Below, in pieces: positions 46,688 through 64,000 of a stretch of DNA of 64,000 bases. The notes under the pieces were generated by a model, which worked only from the letters and a program-made list of their open reading frames with translations, was not told where the DNA came from and ran no database searches. The stretch's first letter is position 1. Each line of letters begins with the position of its first letter. The position numbers were made by a program, and so were the translations under genes. Source of the stretch: Callipepla californica brunnescens (lineage: Eukaryota > Chordata > Aves > Galliformes > Odontophoridae); the NCBI GenBank assembly GCA_023055505.1, contig JALIRH010000064.1, forward strand, positions 124,001 to 188,000. The letters run 5' to 3'.

Positions 46688-49600
46688 TTATCATTTCCTT
46701 ATGGATCCATAAGATTGGAATCTAATACAGAAACCCATACAATATTCTGGTTAGAGGTCTACATACATAGAGTTAATATAATTTTTTCACAATTTTTTTT
46801 ATTTTTATTTTTTGCAAAAGAATGTTTAAAATATATAAATCTCACCAATTTCAAAGGAAGCTAGAATAACAAAAATACATTGTTCTTTAAATAGTACCAT
46901 ATTATTATAGTGATACCCAACTGTATCTTTATGAAAAATGAATGGGTAATTGTTGTGCATACAACCTATTGTTTTTCCTTAAAAATAAAGTATTTAATTA
47001 CTTTATTTAAAATGTTCAATTGAAACTTTCTTTTAGTGGTAGCTGTCCAGCACAGATGACAGATAACATTATTCTCAAGAGTAAGCATTTTTTGTCAACA
47101 GAAAAATGCTGAATCCATTTGAAAGATTTTTTTTTCTGTTTTATATTGACAGTTATTGTAAAAGAGATATGAATTGATTCCTGGTTGGTGCATTTTGCAT
47201 GTTCTCATCTAACATTGCAAGATGAGTGTCTCTCAACATGAGATACAGTTTTGAAGTCTTGCCAAAACGTATTAACAGTTAAAGAAAAGCTCAGCTTTTG
47301 ACAACAAAGTCTCATTTATTTTCACATCCAACAAGATGAAGACTATAATCTGTCCTCAAGCTATGTACCCAGTTTCTACCAATATTAGTTTGAACTACTT
47401 GTAAAACTTTTACAATGTCAGAAAAGAGCGCAGCCAACCATAAAGGCTGGTGCTTTACAGGAAGATAATTAGACAACTGCCTTGCAAAATCTAATACCTC
47501 ACTTTGAAGACCGTGTAATAAAGGAAAAGGATGTGATCCCAAGTGTCAGGAAGACATTCAGAGTGTAATTGTTCTTCTCACAATAATAAAAAAAACCTTC
47601 AAGATGATGTTCTTGGCAGCCTGAAAACCAGTGGACTTTCTTTAATGTTGAATTCACAGGGCAGCTTTCTAGATATTTATCCAGCACGTAACGGACTTGT
47701 CAGCTGTGTCATTTGTAATCTATGTAGCCTAATATTAAGTGTTACAAAGAGGAAACTGCATTCCTTGTGTCCTTTGCCTCTGTCCATGGTTGCAATGTCA
47801 GCACTGACTTCTTTCTGTGTGCTAGATGATGCACAAGAAAACATGTTTTCAGCTGCTTCTTCTACACATCACTCTTGTATAGAGGTGACAGCAACTGCTG
47901 GGGGCTGGCTCCTCACCATGAACAGGAAGGACTGTGCAGGTGTTTGGGGAGTGTTTGCTGCACCAAAGAATTGTTTTCTATAGCCTCTGAGGAAGGGGAA
48001 ATAGAAATGCCAAATAGAAAAAGCTAAATCCATTCTCTTGCCCACCAGCAACAAGGAAGGTATACAAATAAAACACATGCCTTGTAAACAGAAACAATTC
48101 TTTTCTCTTTGAATGTGGATACTTCCTTCCTTCACAGATAGTTTCTTATGTGCTGGTTAAAGCTACTCCAATTCATCACATTCCTGAGAAAAAAAGGGAT
48201 GAAGTCCTAAACTACAAGCATACCTTAAATTTTAACACTTCAGAGATAAACATGACCACTGGGAACAATACTAATATTGCCTTTTTTTTTCTTTTTCAAT
48301 TATAATCCAAACCATGTCAGAACTAAGAAATATAGAGAAGTAGGGTTATTGCTTCTTCTACTCTTGTATCTCTAGGTGGTTAATAGAGCCTAAATTATTT
48401 CTTCCTGCTCTATAGATGAGAATGAACACTTCTTATTCTGTAATTCTCATTCAATGCAATGGTAACAACCAGCATGCATGAATTAACAGACTCTGTTCAG
48501 ACAGCAAAATGAGTATAATTTTTTTTCCTTATGATTTATTTAGATAAGAAAACTTTTAACTTTATATAAAAAACTTTTCTATAAAGCTTATATAGAAAAT
48601 GTACACTGAAAATGAACTAAATATTATACATCTCAAATGAAGTTCATAAAAATGTTCATAAAAATAGAGCTGTCACACAACCTGTGTTGAAATTACTACT
48701 AAAGTCCTTTAACAGTGCTTACACTCTTGTTCCTGCAAAGGAGTTAAAAAATGGAATTATCCACCCACTAACTTTCCATGTTTCTTACACTTTGTTTTAA
48801 AAATAGTGGAGTTGCTAATAATGACCAACTCCATCTCCTGAGAAAGGAGTTGTGATTACTCTGTATCTACGACTAACAATAGCAGTATTTAATTTTCTTT
48901 TCACTAGCATACTTGTAGAGATGCTTTCCTCCACGTTTGCTGTGACATGCTGTTTGGACATTGTGATGAGGGAAGCTATGAATAATTAGGGCTAAAAACT
49001 TTGCATTTCAGGAGAAAAGGTATGAAAATAATTCACCTAAAACACTGACAATATTGGTAAAATATGAAAAAAAAATCAATTTTATCGATTCTTAATTGCC
49101 TTGAGATAGATATTTTTTCATTCGTATTATGTTAAATAATACTATGAATCACAAAACTATCTGAAGAAAAGTATAGATGCTATAAAAAGTCATGTTTAAT
49201 TATGCAAACAATTTTTTTCCTCTTAATTAAAAAAGAAAAAAATTAAAAATGAATACAAAAATTGCAAGTTTTGTAATTTCATCCCTCTACAGCTTTTCTT
49301 CTACGTTTTAGTACTAGAATTTGAGGAGCACTTCTGTGGTAAGTTAGTTACTTTTCCAACATGTAGAAAGATAAATGCACATTTAACCAGTTTCATTGCC
49401 ATATACATATTCTTCAAATATTCATTTCTCATCCTTAAAGAAAGGGTGTTTTTAACATATATTTTGCAGTTTTGAAAACAACACCAAAAAAAATGTTAGC
49501 AGTTCTAAAATAATTTGTTAGTTTCTGTATTACTTTTATGCTTTTCAGTGTTGATAGCAGAAGTTATTTTTCAGCTATATTTCATCCTGTCTTCCACATT

Positions 49601-52600
49601 CATGTGGTTTTTTTATACTTTGGTAAAAAATATACATATACAAACAATATAGATGTATTTTTTTAGACTATTTTGTCTACAAAAAGAGGCAATTTCTGAA
49701 AAATAATATCTACTCATACTGTGTAGGATTAAAAACTCATAATCACAGGTGCCATTAATTTTATATATATAGTGGCTTTTCTGCATGCCTTCTAATAAGA
49801 AGTTATCTTAGTTTTAGTAACAAAACAATAAAGCCTGCACAAATCTATAATATACAAAATAATTTAGCAAATGTGAACTAAATGTAGAAAAGTTCAGTGA
49901 CTATAAAAATTACAAGTCTGAAATTAAATTTCCACTATTATCTTCTGATACCATATCACAAAATTTGAGAAATGTCATCAATATAGAAATTTTCCAGAAT
50001 AGTTTTAATAATTCAAAGGGAGACAGAAAAATAAAAATAAAAGTGAACCCTACAAGTAATACTCTAGAGATCATAAGATTTCTTAACCATAGGTAAAGTG
50101 GTAGAACAGATCATTCTGGCACATATTTTAAATGTCTAGTAATAACAGTACATGTTAAACTGATGTTGTGATGTGAAAATGTGAATAATGTGAAATAAAA
50201 ATTCTGTCTTTTACTATGAAAATTATGTCTGCTTGATATAGCTAGAAAACCAGTTGATTTATGCAGAATGCAGGTTCTCATTGTTTTGTTACCTAATTGG
50301 ACATCTACATTTTTCAAGGTGCAGTGGAGAATCTTTACATGAAGTGACTTAGACGTGTATATGAGACTACTTGGTTCTACATACTGAGTTCTTACAGTCT
50401 AAAATTGGATTATACTTTAGGATAAATTCTTAAAGGTAGAAAAATATTTTGAAACTATCTGTTATTAAAATGTGAAATTTACATGATTTTATATGGTTTG
50501 AAATGAGGTATCCATTCAGCTCCACATGAATGCAGTATGGTCAACTGCCTACTATTCACGTTTACATATCAGTACCAGCCATGTGTATAACTACTTCATG
50601 TAGACCTAGTTGATATAGGTAAGAAAGAAATTTAAGGATATTTTTCACAAGTTAAAGCATACCTCAGTAGAGCTAGTTAAAGAGCTTTGAAAAATAAAAC
50701 ATACAGAAATGTACACTTTCTCCAAGCAACATCATGAACTGTATAAAAAATGGTGAAACTTCTCATTCTCATTACTCAGAAACATCAATTTTGTAGTTAC
50801 CAAAGTTAAAAAAAAAAAAAGATTTGCTTAGTATTTTAGTATTTTTGAGAAAACTAAAGCTTCAACAGAAAAGAAGAAAAATGCTTGCTTTAAATTCCCC
50901 TAAGTCATCCACAATATCATAGGTACATATACAAATGTACATATGCAATTCACTCTTCAAGACTGAGTAGACTGGAGGGTTTTGGGTTTTTTTTGTACAA
51001 CATTTCTGCCTTTTTTTCAAAGCAATTTTGGAAAACAGTCCCACATAACTTTTACAGATACATAAAATCAAATAGAAAATGGCAAGTGCTTCTTTTGGCA
51101 TCTAACTCATTAAATAAAAGTCCAGAGTGAAGTAGGTGAGTACAATCTGTCTTTTATTTCTCAACAGTGTTCTAAGCTGTACTTGGGTGGAAAGAGTTTC
51201 TTTGAGTAACTGTACTGACAACATAAATGCTGTGTGAAAGGACTTGATGAGGAAGCTGAAGAGGGGGAGGGGATGGAAGAATTCTTAAGCCAAAATACTT
51301 CTAAAAGCAAAGCAAAATCTTTAATAGAAATTTAGAACTGAGAATTTTCATTTTAGGAATGATATGTTGCTCAGTTTTTTGGGAACAATCTTTTGCTGTT
51401 TAAAATGTGGAACATTAACACTTTTTACTTCTTTAAATTATTGTTTTCTTATGATTGAAACTTTGAGCAGCAGGGATAGTGAGCAAATTGAGTCAACAAG
51501 GATTAAACATCAGCAAACACCACAATAGTCTACTTTGAATATATTCACTATTTAATATTTCATAATATATATAACATTTATATGACAATTTCATGATATC
51601 GATATGAGTATAATATTTATATTTAATATGTTATAACTTGATTGTAATGCTTACTGTATACTAGCTTCCACCTACAGACAACATTAATGTATCGAAGCAC
51701 AGTTTGAAATTTGACACGAGTATCAATAATATAAAACCTTAGAGATTCCAGTCAACTATACAGCATCTAAACTATCAGTTTTCCTTAGTAATGCAAATGC
51801 TGAAGTTTTGTTATGGATGCCCTGAGATGAGGTGAGCATAAATGAAGTGACTGTAATATCATTGCAGACTAACTAGCTGAAAAATTTTCTATACGTTAAA
51901 TATATTATCTATATGTCTGCTGTAACAATCAATATCATCCTGTGCAAGCTTCATACTTAAAGCTTTATTTGATGTGTTTGTTTCAGACTGGTATAAAAAC
52001 TACAGTCTCCTTTCTTGGAGCTAAAAGATTAATGAACAAACCATATATTAGTAAGCATTATTACAGTATAAAAATATTTCTGAAGCAAAGTCATCTCACT
52101 GAATTTTTTCAGTTATGTTGGAAAAACATCATTTTAAATTATATTGCAAAATATATGTCACATGCTCAGAAAAGCAGAACAAGGACATAAATAATGTCTC
52201 TGATATGAGCAATACCATTAAAAAGTTGCCTAAAACTAAATCAAGAGGAACATCTAAAGATAGCATAATTGGTTGACTCACTAGGTTACAACTTTTAAAA
52301 TATTACCTTTACATTAAAATATTTAATTTAAGGAGGGACAGAAGGACAAAGCCTCTCTATTCTTCATAAAGGCAAAAGCCAGGTTCTTATTTTAAGTTAC
52401 ATGATTCAAAATTGCAAATACACAGAAAAAAAATAAACTTCACACAAATTAAAGATCAAGATATTGTCTAAGCTACGCTAGTGGCCTTTAATTCATGCAT
52501 AAAACAAGATATTGAACAAGTATTAAACATATGATCAAGCTACAGCATAATAATAATTTAGGACTAGTCAGATGATGCAATAGCTTCTCATGGACTCTTT

Positions 52601-54305
52601 TAGATTACAGAAAATGCTAGGTAATATAATTACTTTAACCTCTCTTTTACTGAGAGGTGATCTGAATAAAGTTGAAAAATTTTGCAGCTTAGGGTAAATA
52701 GAATACATATAAGCAGCAACCAAGGGACTTGGTGATGCATGAGTTCTTATTAGACTATCCTGTGCTTGATATCTAGGTAATTTAGGCAAATTGACTCCAC
52801 TGATTTTCACAGAAATTTCCAACACCACCTCCCTCTCCTACGTGTTATGTACAGCTCTTCTTTAATTTATTTAATTATATTTTTTATTTGACTTTTATTG
52901 TTTTCCTTTAGTTAGCTATAAATTTCTCAGAACCAAAGCTCCTTGATGTATCTTATTATTTATGACAGCAATATATATTTAAGGATGGTTACTGGTATCA
53001 GAATGTGAACAGATTGCTTTTAGGAAAGGTTGAAGGAAATATTTGTGATATATTGCTTGAAGAACAATTTATCTGTTTCTGTATGAACTCTTACTTTTTT
53101 TGTTTTCTACTACATCATCTGTAAAACTAAATATTCATAGTATATCTGCTAGAAAACTTTTTTTTCCCCCAACTCATCATGTCCTCTCAAACATTTATTA
53201 CTACAATTAGTTTCAGTATGCTTTTTTAGATGCTGAGATGATAAGGAGAGGAAGATAACACTGTTTTATGTAGGGAAGGAAAATAATGCTTATTTTACAC
53301 CAACTGCTTAGAAATCTAGGCAATTATGAAGTCAAATAAAGTTTAGGAGAAAAAAAATGCAGGGATTAAATATTAAACTGATACACTTTGTAAAATAAAA
53401 AGTTTTAAAATAGCTCATTGCAGCTGTTGAACAAAATGCATTTTTTTCTATTAAGATGTAACATGGGGAACACACTAAGTAACAATCAATATAAACTGCA
53501 GAACATGACACAAAAATCTAGATGTTCTGGGGGAAAGAGAAAGAAATCAGTGGTAGGTAGAATACAAAATACAATACTAAGTGTCTTAGAAAGAAACTCT
53601 AGAAATTCAATTCCACTGTATTAGTGGCATTCTGTTTGGAAAGTGGCTATTAATAATTTTGCTGAAAAAGTAGTTACATTCAGTCAATAATTCTTATATA
53701 TTTTAGGAGCGAAGAAGCAAAAGCTGCTTGTATCATTTCAGATGCTAAATTACAATCTAATTTATACTAAGAATCAGAAATACTTTAAACTACTAATCCC
53801 GAAGATTTAACAAGATGTCAGTTCTGCAGGTTCATGATAAAAAAGCAAAAAAGTAATAATTAAAGTAATTTATAAGCCATAAATGATGGTATTTGTGAAT
53901 ACTACTCAAATCCTGGTATCATAAAGCAGACCAAAAGTCCACAGGCTTAAAAAATAGAGGAAGAGTTGATATGCTCTTTAATCTGCTTCCTTGATTTTTA
54001 TCCCAGTGATTTTACATTTTCAGTATGGTCTCTTTACCCATGAGGACGTTCAACAGTGATTATCTAATCTCCTGTAATCTCATTTCTACAATAGTTGATA
54101 CTTCACAAAAGCATCACATAACATGACCTTTATAGTAATTTATTAAACCCTGGAGACTATACTCTGCCTTTTAAAAACAAACTCAGTTTATGAACATATT
54201 GAGTAATTAAAATACGCTATATTGACTTTTTCAAAGGAAGTTAGAGTTTGGAGTCCTGAAATTTAAAAAAAAGAACTTTATAAAATATTTCTAACACGTG
54301 AGCTG

Positions 54306-54376
54306 TTAGTTCTTATTAAAAACAAAATCAAAAACCAAAAACAAAACAAACAAAAAGAAACAAAAACACCCACAAA
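54306..54376 (+). repeat. A-rich (CAAA)n-like tract
   Basis: A-rich sequence with scattered single or double C, read as AAAAC/AAAC units. No clean period. Confidence 0.7.
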
Positions 54377-55979
54377 AAAACCCAAACTTTTTTGTGACAG
54401 ATGAAGTGAGATAGTTTCTGCATGGGTAATTTTCTTAATAGAACTAGCAGAAATAGAAGAAAAAGTAACTTCACAGAGTGAATAATTATCAATTTTACAA
54501 GCAGAGTTGCTGTGCTTTAACCCTGGTAGACAGCATTGCACAACTACTTGCTCCCCTACCTGGGACAAAGAAGAGTATCAAATAGACAAATATTCAAAAA
54601 GCTGTGGGATAAGACAAAGACATTTTAATAAGTAATAAATAAATGAATAAATAAAAAGAGTGGGGTGAGGTGGGAAGGAAGGAAAAACAATAACAAAAAC
54701 AAGGGGAAAAAGTGAAGCAAAACACAACTATTGATCATCAATTGACTGATAACCAGCTAAACGGTAAGGTCAATTTGGGTCAGCTAGCTGTGCTTCCTCT
54801 CAGCTCCTTGTGCACCCCAAGCCTCCTCACTAGCAGGGCAGTACGTAAAGCCCAAAAGTCTTCAACTTGGTGTCATTACTAGTCATCATTAAGTAAAATA
54901 TAGAAGTATTATCTGCTGTTTTCATCACAAATACAAAATGTAGCACAGAAGAAGCTACTATGAAGAAAATTAGGTCTATCTTACAAAATCAGTGTACAGC
55001 AATGAGAACATTCCTTAGCAAATGAGTCAGGGAAGACAATACAAGATAAATTTACAGGACACATCCATTCTCATTTCATGTATATGCATCTACCTTGATA
55101 TAAAGAAATCTTTCCAAGTTTAAGTTCACTTTTAAGTTATTGTAGCTTTTGTTTATCTGCTTTATGTACTGCTGGATGTATTTGTGCACATAAATGGTGT
55201 TTTGCGTGCAGTAGAGTATCTCCTCACAGGGCCACCTACAAAAGGCTATCAGAAAAAAAATCTAAGTCTTACCAATAATTGCTTTTTGAGTGAGAATCTT
55301 TAAGAAATATATTACTGTCTTAAATATAAATATTGTGTACTGTTCATTGACATTGCTAGCTGATCCACAGCCCATGATCTTATGATGTTTCCTCCCTAAC
55401 ATTAGGTGCATAAGTGTCATTCTATCCTGTTTCAAGTTTTGTCGTTTTGTATTTGCAGATGAGACCCTTTGATGTTCAGACATAAGTTTCCAAAGATAAA
55501 TTCAAACCACTCTTTTAGTGTCTATACGAAGCTTTAACTGTTCTGAAGGTGAACTTTCTAAAATATTATTGAAAATACAACCATCTCATTTCAACATACA
55601 CAAGACATCTTGTTAGATGTCAAGTCCTCCAGGTACAAAATTATTTTTGCATGTCCTTCTCTTCACTTACCGAGATATGAAAAGATACTCATGATAATGA
55701 AATTGAACATGAGGAAAAAAATTCTAATTTAAAGAAACCTAATAAAATCTCTACCATATGATATTGTTTCATCTGATTCCAGGAAATTTTGCTTGATAAA
55801 TATTATATTCAATACAATATTATGCATATTTGAATGACTGTACATCGCAAATAGTGATACAAATTTTTACTGGTTTTGTATGATGTGCTCTTAGTTTCAG
55901 CTGGAGTTCAATTGTTTTCTTCGGAGTGTTTATATGAACTATGTTGGTTCTAGGAGAAAATCAATATTGATATCACACC

Positions 55980-56396
55980 AATGTTTGTAGTTGCTGCAAA
56001 GCAGTGTTGTACAGATCCAAGGCTATTTACAGCAAAGGGCCCAAGGATCTAGGAGGAAATGGAATTAGGACAGCTGACTTAAACTGGCCAAATGGATATT
56101 CCATACTGTATGACATCATGTGGAAGAAGTCACTTCCACTCCCTGAGGGGCTAGCTGGGCATTGGTTGGGGGTGATGAACTAGTAAATCTCTTCTTTTAT
56201 GCATTTATATAACTACATAATCATAACTATTATCCTTTTCCTTTTCTCTATCTAGTAATTATTTTTATCTCAAGCCACAAGATTTACATTGGTGTTTTTT
56301 TTTTTTAACCAATTCTTTTCCCCATCCCACTGGGAAGAGGGGCAGCCTGTGAATGACTGTGGTGCTCAGCCACCTCTCAGGTTAAAACAAAACAGA
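55980..56396 (+). repeat. Decayed solo LTR-like sequence of an avian endogenous retrovirus
   Basis: The order of blocks matches a long terminal repeat family that is common in bird genomes: ACAGCTGACTTAAACTGGCC, ATGGATATTCCATACTGTAT, GACATCATG, then CTGGGCATTGGTTGGGGGTG. Later come TTATCTCAAGCCACAAGATT, CCCCATCCCACTGGGAAGAG and a closing GGTGCTCAG...GGTTAAAAC block. The usual TATA region after the GACATCATG block appears to be missing. No gag, pol or env text flanks it, so it is read as a solo LTR remnant. The plus orientation is inferred from the promoter-like block preceding the polyadenylation-side block. The family name is not certain and the ends are approximate. Confidence 0.65.
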
Positions 56397-58892
56397 TGTT
56401 TTTAAATACAGACACACAAAAGATCTGAGAAACAATGGCTTCATATGATTTAAGACACTTTAGAGATTATTTGAGGTCCATTGCTTCTGAGCCATTTAGA
56501 TTTGTAATAGAACAAAACAAAACAAAAAAAGCACTATGGTTTCAAAATATGCTGCTATTAAAAGCTGAAAAATTAGAAAAAATACACTTCGTTGAATAGT
56601 TTTTTAAAAGAGGGAGAGTTACAAAGACAATCACAGTAACTATGATTAATTTTCTCTTGAAATCACAAGCCATAGGTCAAGGTTTTAGACTAGGGTGTCT
56701 GCATGAATGTGAGTGGGAGGAGATGTGGAATAGGTGGTCAGGTTGTCTATTTTTTTCTATTCCAATTCTTAGAAATATGGATAATTCTGTTGTTTAGGCC
56801 TCATACATAACTAGCTGTAAATGAAGGGCCCACCTACCACTGATATCAAGTGAGAGAAAGAAACATGAAGGTAAATATTATAATGCTGTTAATCTCACTC
56901 TTTAAATTTAATGCAGAGATGTAAATGCAATATGATCTTTTACTCTATAATGCTCCTTTAAAAATCCTTTAAAAAAAAGTCATCAATGAAAAACTTGAAA
57001 AAACTTGAAAAAATCAAGTCATTAATATAACTGGAGGACAAGAATTATTGTGTTATAATGCAGGACTTATAGTTACAAATAATATTAGGTATTCAAAGAA
57101 ATATTTTCTCACATTTTGAACATTTTTTTTAAACTACTTATAAACACAGTTTGAATTCCTGGATGATTGAGTTAATGGTTTAAACAGAAAATATCAAGTA
57201 ATATTGATAGAATAACTTTTATTGTTTATATCCAACTATTTTATTGATCATAGGTTAAAATTTTTACTTTCTTAATTTTTAATATTTTTTTGATTTTTAA
57301 TTTGCTAAAATTCTGCTTACAGCAAAAGATATAACAATAAAAAAAACTGAGTATTACACTATCTGTTTTGCTACGAATGAACTAAGCAAGTAAATCAGAT
57401 AGACCTATATTTTATTCTCATGCTCAGATCCTAACAGACACATTCATAACAAAGACTTGCTATCTCCACCTGTTAAGGGTACAAGCATTATCAAAAAGTC
57501 TTAACCTTGAGTCTACAGTTTTCTCTATATAAAAAGACTGCCAGGTAGATCAAGTGGAATAATTTCATATTGAATTCCCTTAATTGGAACATGGAGTCAT
57601 TTATGACTTACTAGAATCACAAATGTGGTATTTTTGCACAGCAGAAAAACTGATCCTCTGTGATATGAGTTGCAGAACACATATTTCTTACTGCAATACA
57701 GTCGTGTAATTCAATATTGATCACTTGCATTAAACTGGGAGTCGGATGAGATATAATAGTCAGCACAAAGAGGAAAACTGCACCATAAGCATAACAGCAA
57801 ATCAATACAAAAAAAAAGAAAATACAAATGTTTATCCATCCTGATATCTGACTGTTCCATCAGCAGTGTATCTGTGGATTTTACTGTCTACAGTAAACAG
57901 AGAGATTGAATAAATTCTTCAAAATTTTCATAAGAATATCTTCCGTTAAATGAAAGACAATTTGAGTTGTTTGCTTAATATTTAATATTTAAGTTTCAGT
58001 CTTCAGGTTTCTTAAGGAGGATCATAATATTGCTGTAATATTTTTTAAGGAAAAAAATAGAAAAAAGTAAAACAGAAAAGAATGTTAAATATTATGATAT
58101 TATTTTATTCATTTTCTTTATCTATTAGAACATTCCCTAATACTTTTCACATTGAAAAAAATGTGTTCAATTTTACTTCTTTTTTATTTAAAACAACTTC
58201 ATATTTTCAAAAGATCTGATTGTCAGTGTGACAGCAGACAGTGAATTACTGGTAACAATAATAATTTTGGTGAAAAAAGAAAAAAACAACCTCTATGTGA
58301 CCCTAGACAGTGACTCTTTTCTAGATTCAGAAAGAAATGAATAAAAGATAATAGAAAATTCCTTCGCTAAACTTTCTTTGCTATTACCCATCACGTTTTT
58401 TTCCTTTTAATTCATTGGAGGCATAAATATTAAATAAGGTCACTGAAATAAATGTTTAGAGAAAGGATGAGGTGCCAAGCTGCAACATCTTAAAATTTAA
58501 TTCCAGTTGTCAGTGTAGAATATCAATATTGCATATTGGCATTGCTGCAGTAAGAGTTTTAATCTTATGACACTAGTGATTTTCAACTTGTAGCCTGTGT
58601 TTTTATAAGTGTTTGCAAATCTCAATTAAGAAAAAAATGTGTGCTATAAATAACTTTATTGTAATTCCTGGACAAACTCTGGGATTGTTTTTTTAGGAAA
58701 CTCTTTGGCAGCCACAAGGTAAAAAAATGATTGTCAACATTAACATCAAACTACTTTTTGAGAAAAAGCAAAACTACCTGAAGCAATTTAATGTACAGAA
58801 AAGTTAACCAGAAGTTCAAATAATATCTCAGACTATACAACTAAAATTCATTTTCATTAAAATCATGAAAGTATATTTCCTCTATCACATTA

Positions 58893-64000
<5,108 letters not shown>

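Overview
The window is vertebrate nuclear DNA, most likely from a galliform bird (chicken or a close relative). It is AT-rich, has one gene split into small exons separated by kilobase-scale introns, and carries several CR1 LINE fragments (some ending in the ATTCTATG octamers typical of avian CR1) plus two copies of a mariner element that I recognise as the chicken Galluhop type. The species call is inference. The gene and repeat families are read from the sequence and compared with family knowledge from memory.

The only gene I can support is KCNH8 (ELK3, Kv12.1), a voltage-gated potassium channel, on the minus strand. Transcription runs from high to low coordinates. Eight consecutive internal exons are present, in transcript order 62156-62283, 58970-59210, 46457-46614, 41841-42048, 23065-23262, 18818-19017, 17002-17251 and 11711-11925. 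All have AG/GT boundaries, and the reading phases join without a break into 532 codons. They encode the end of the linker after the PAS domain, S1 to S6 with the SVGFGN pore, the C-linker, the cyclic-nucleotide-binding-homology domain and its intrinsic-ligand motif YNL. The N-terminal PAS exons lie beyond 64000. The long C-terminal cytoplasmic exons lie below position 1. No promoter, start codon, stop codon or polyadenylation site of the gene is in view.

The rest is intron. From low to high coordinates: 1-11710 (a CR1 fragment at the left edge, a nearly full-length decayed mariner at about 7137-8362); 11926-17001 (three CR1 pieces in the same direction); 17252-18817 (an internally deleted mariner); 19018-23064; 23263-41840 (18.6 kb, with small CR1 pieces, an AT microsatellite and purine tracts); 42049-46456 (a CR1 3' end and a GATA microsatellite); 46615-58969 (12.4 kb, with a decayed LTR remnant near 56000); 59211-62155; and 62284-64000. 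I found no tRNA, rRNA, CRISPR array, operon or second protein-coding gene. The other open frames are short, lack recognisable domains and look like chance frames or transposon remnants.

I found no previously undescribed biological system. The observations most worth checking are the T22 tract fused to one splice acceptor, the mariner copy whose transposase start is joined directly to its end region, a possible in-frame alternative acceptor before S1, and the LTR remnant.
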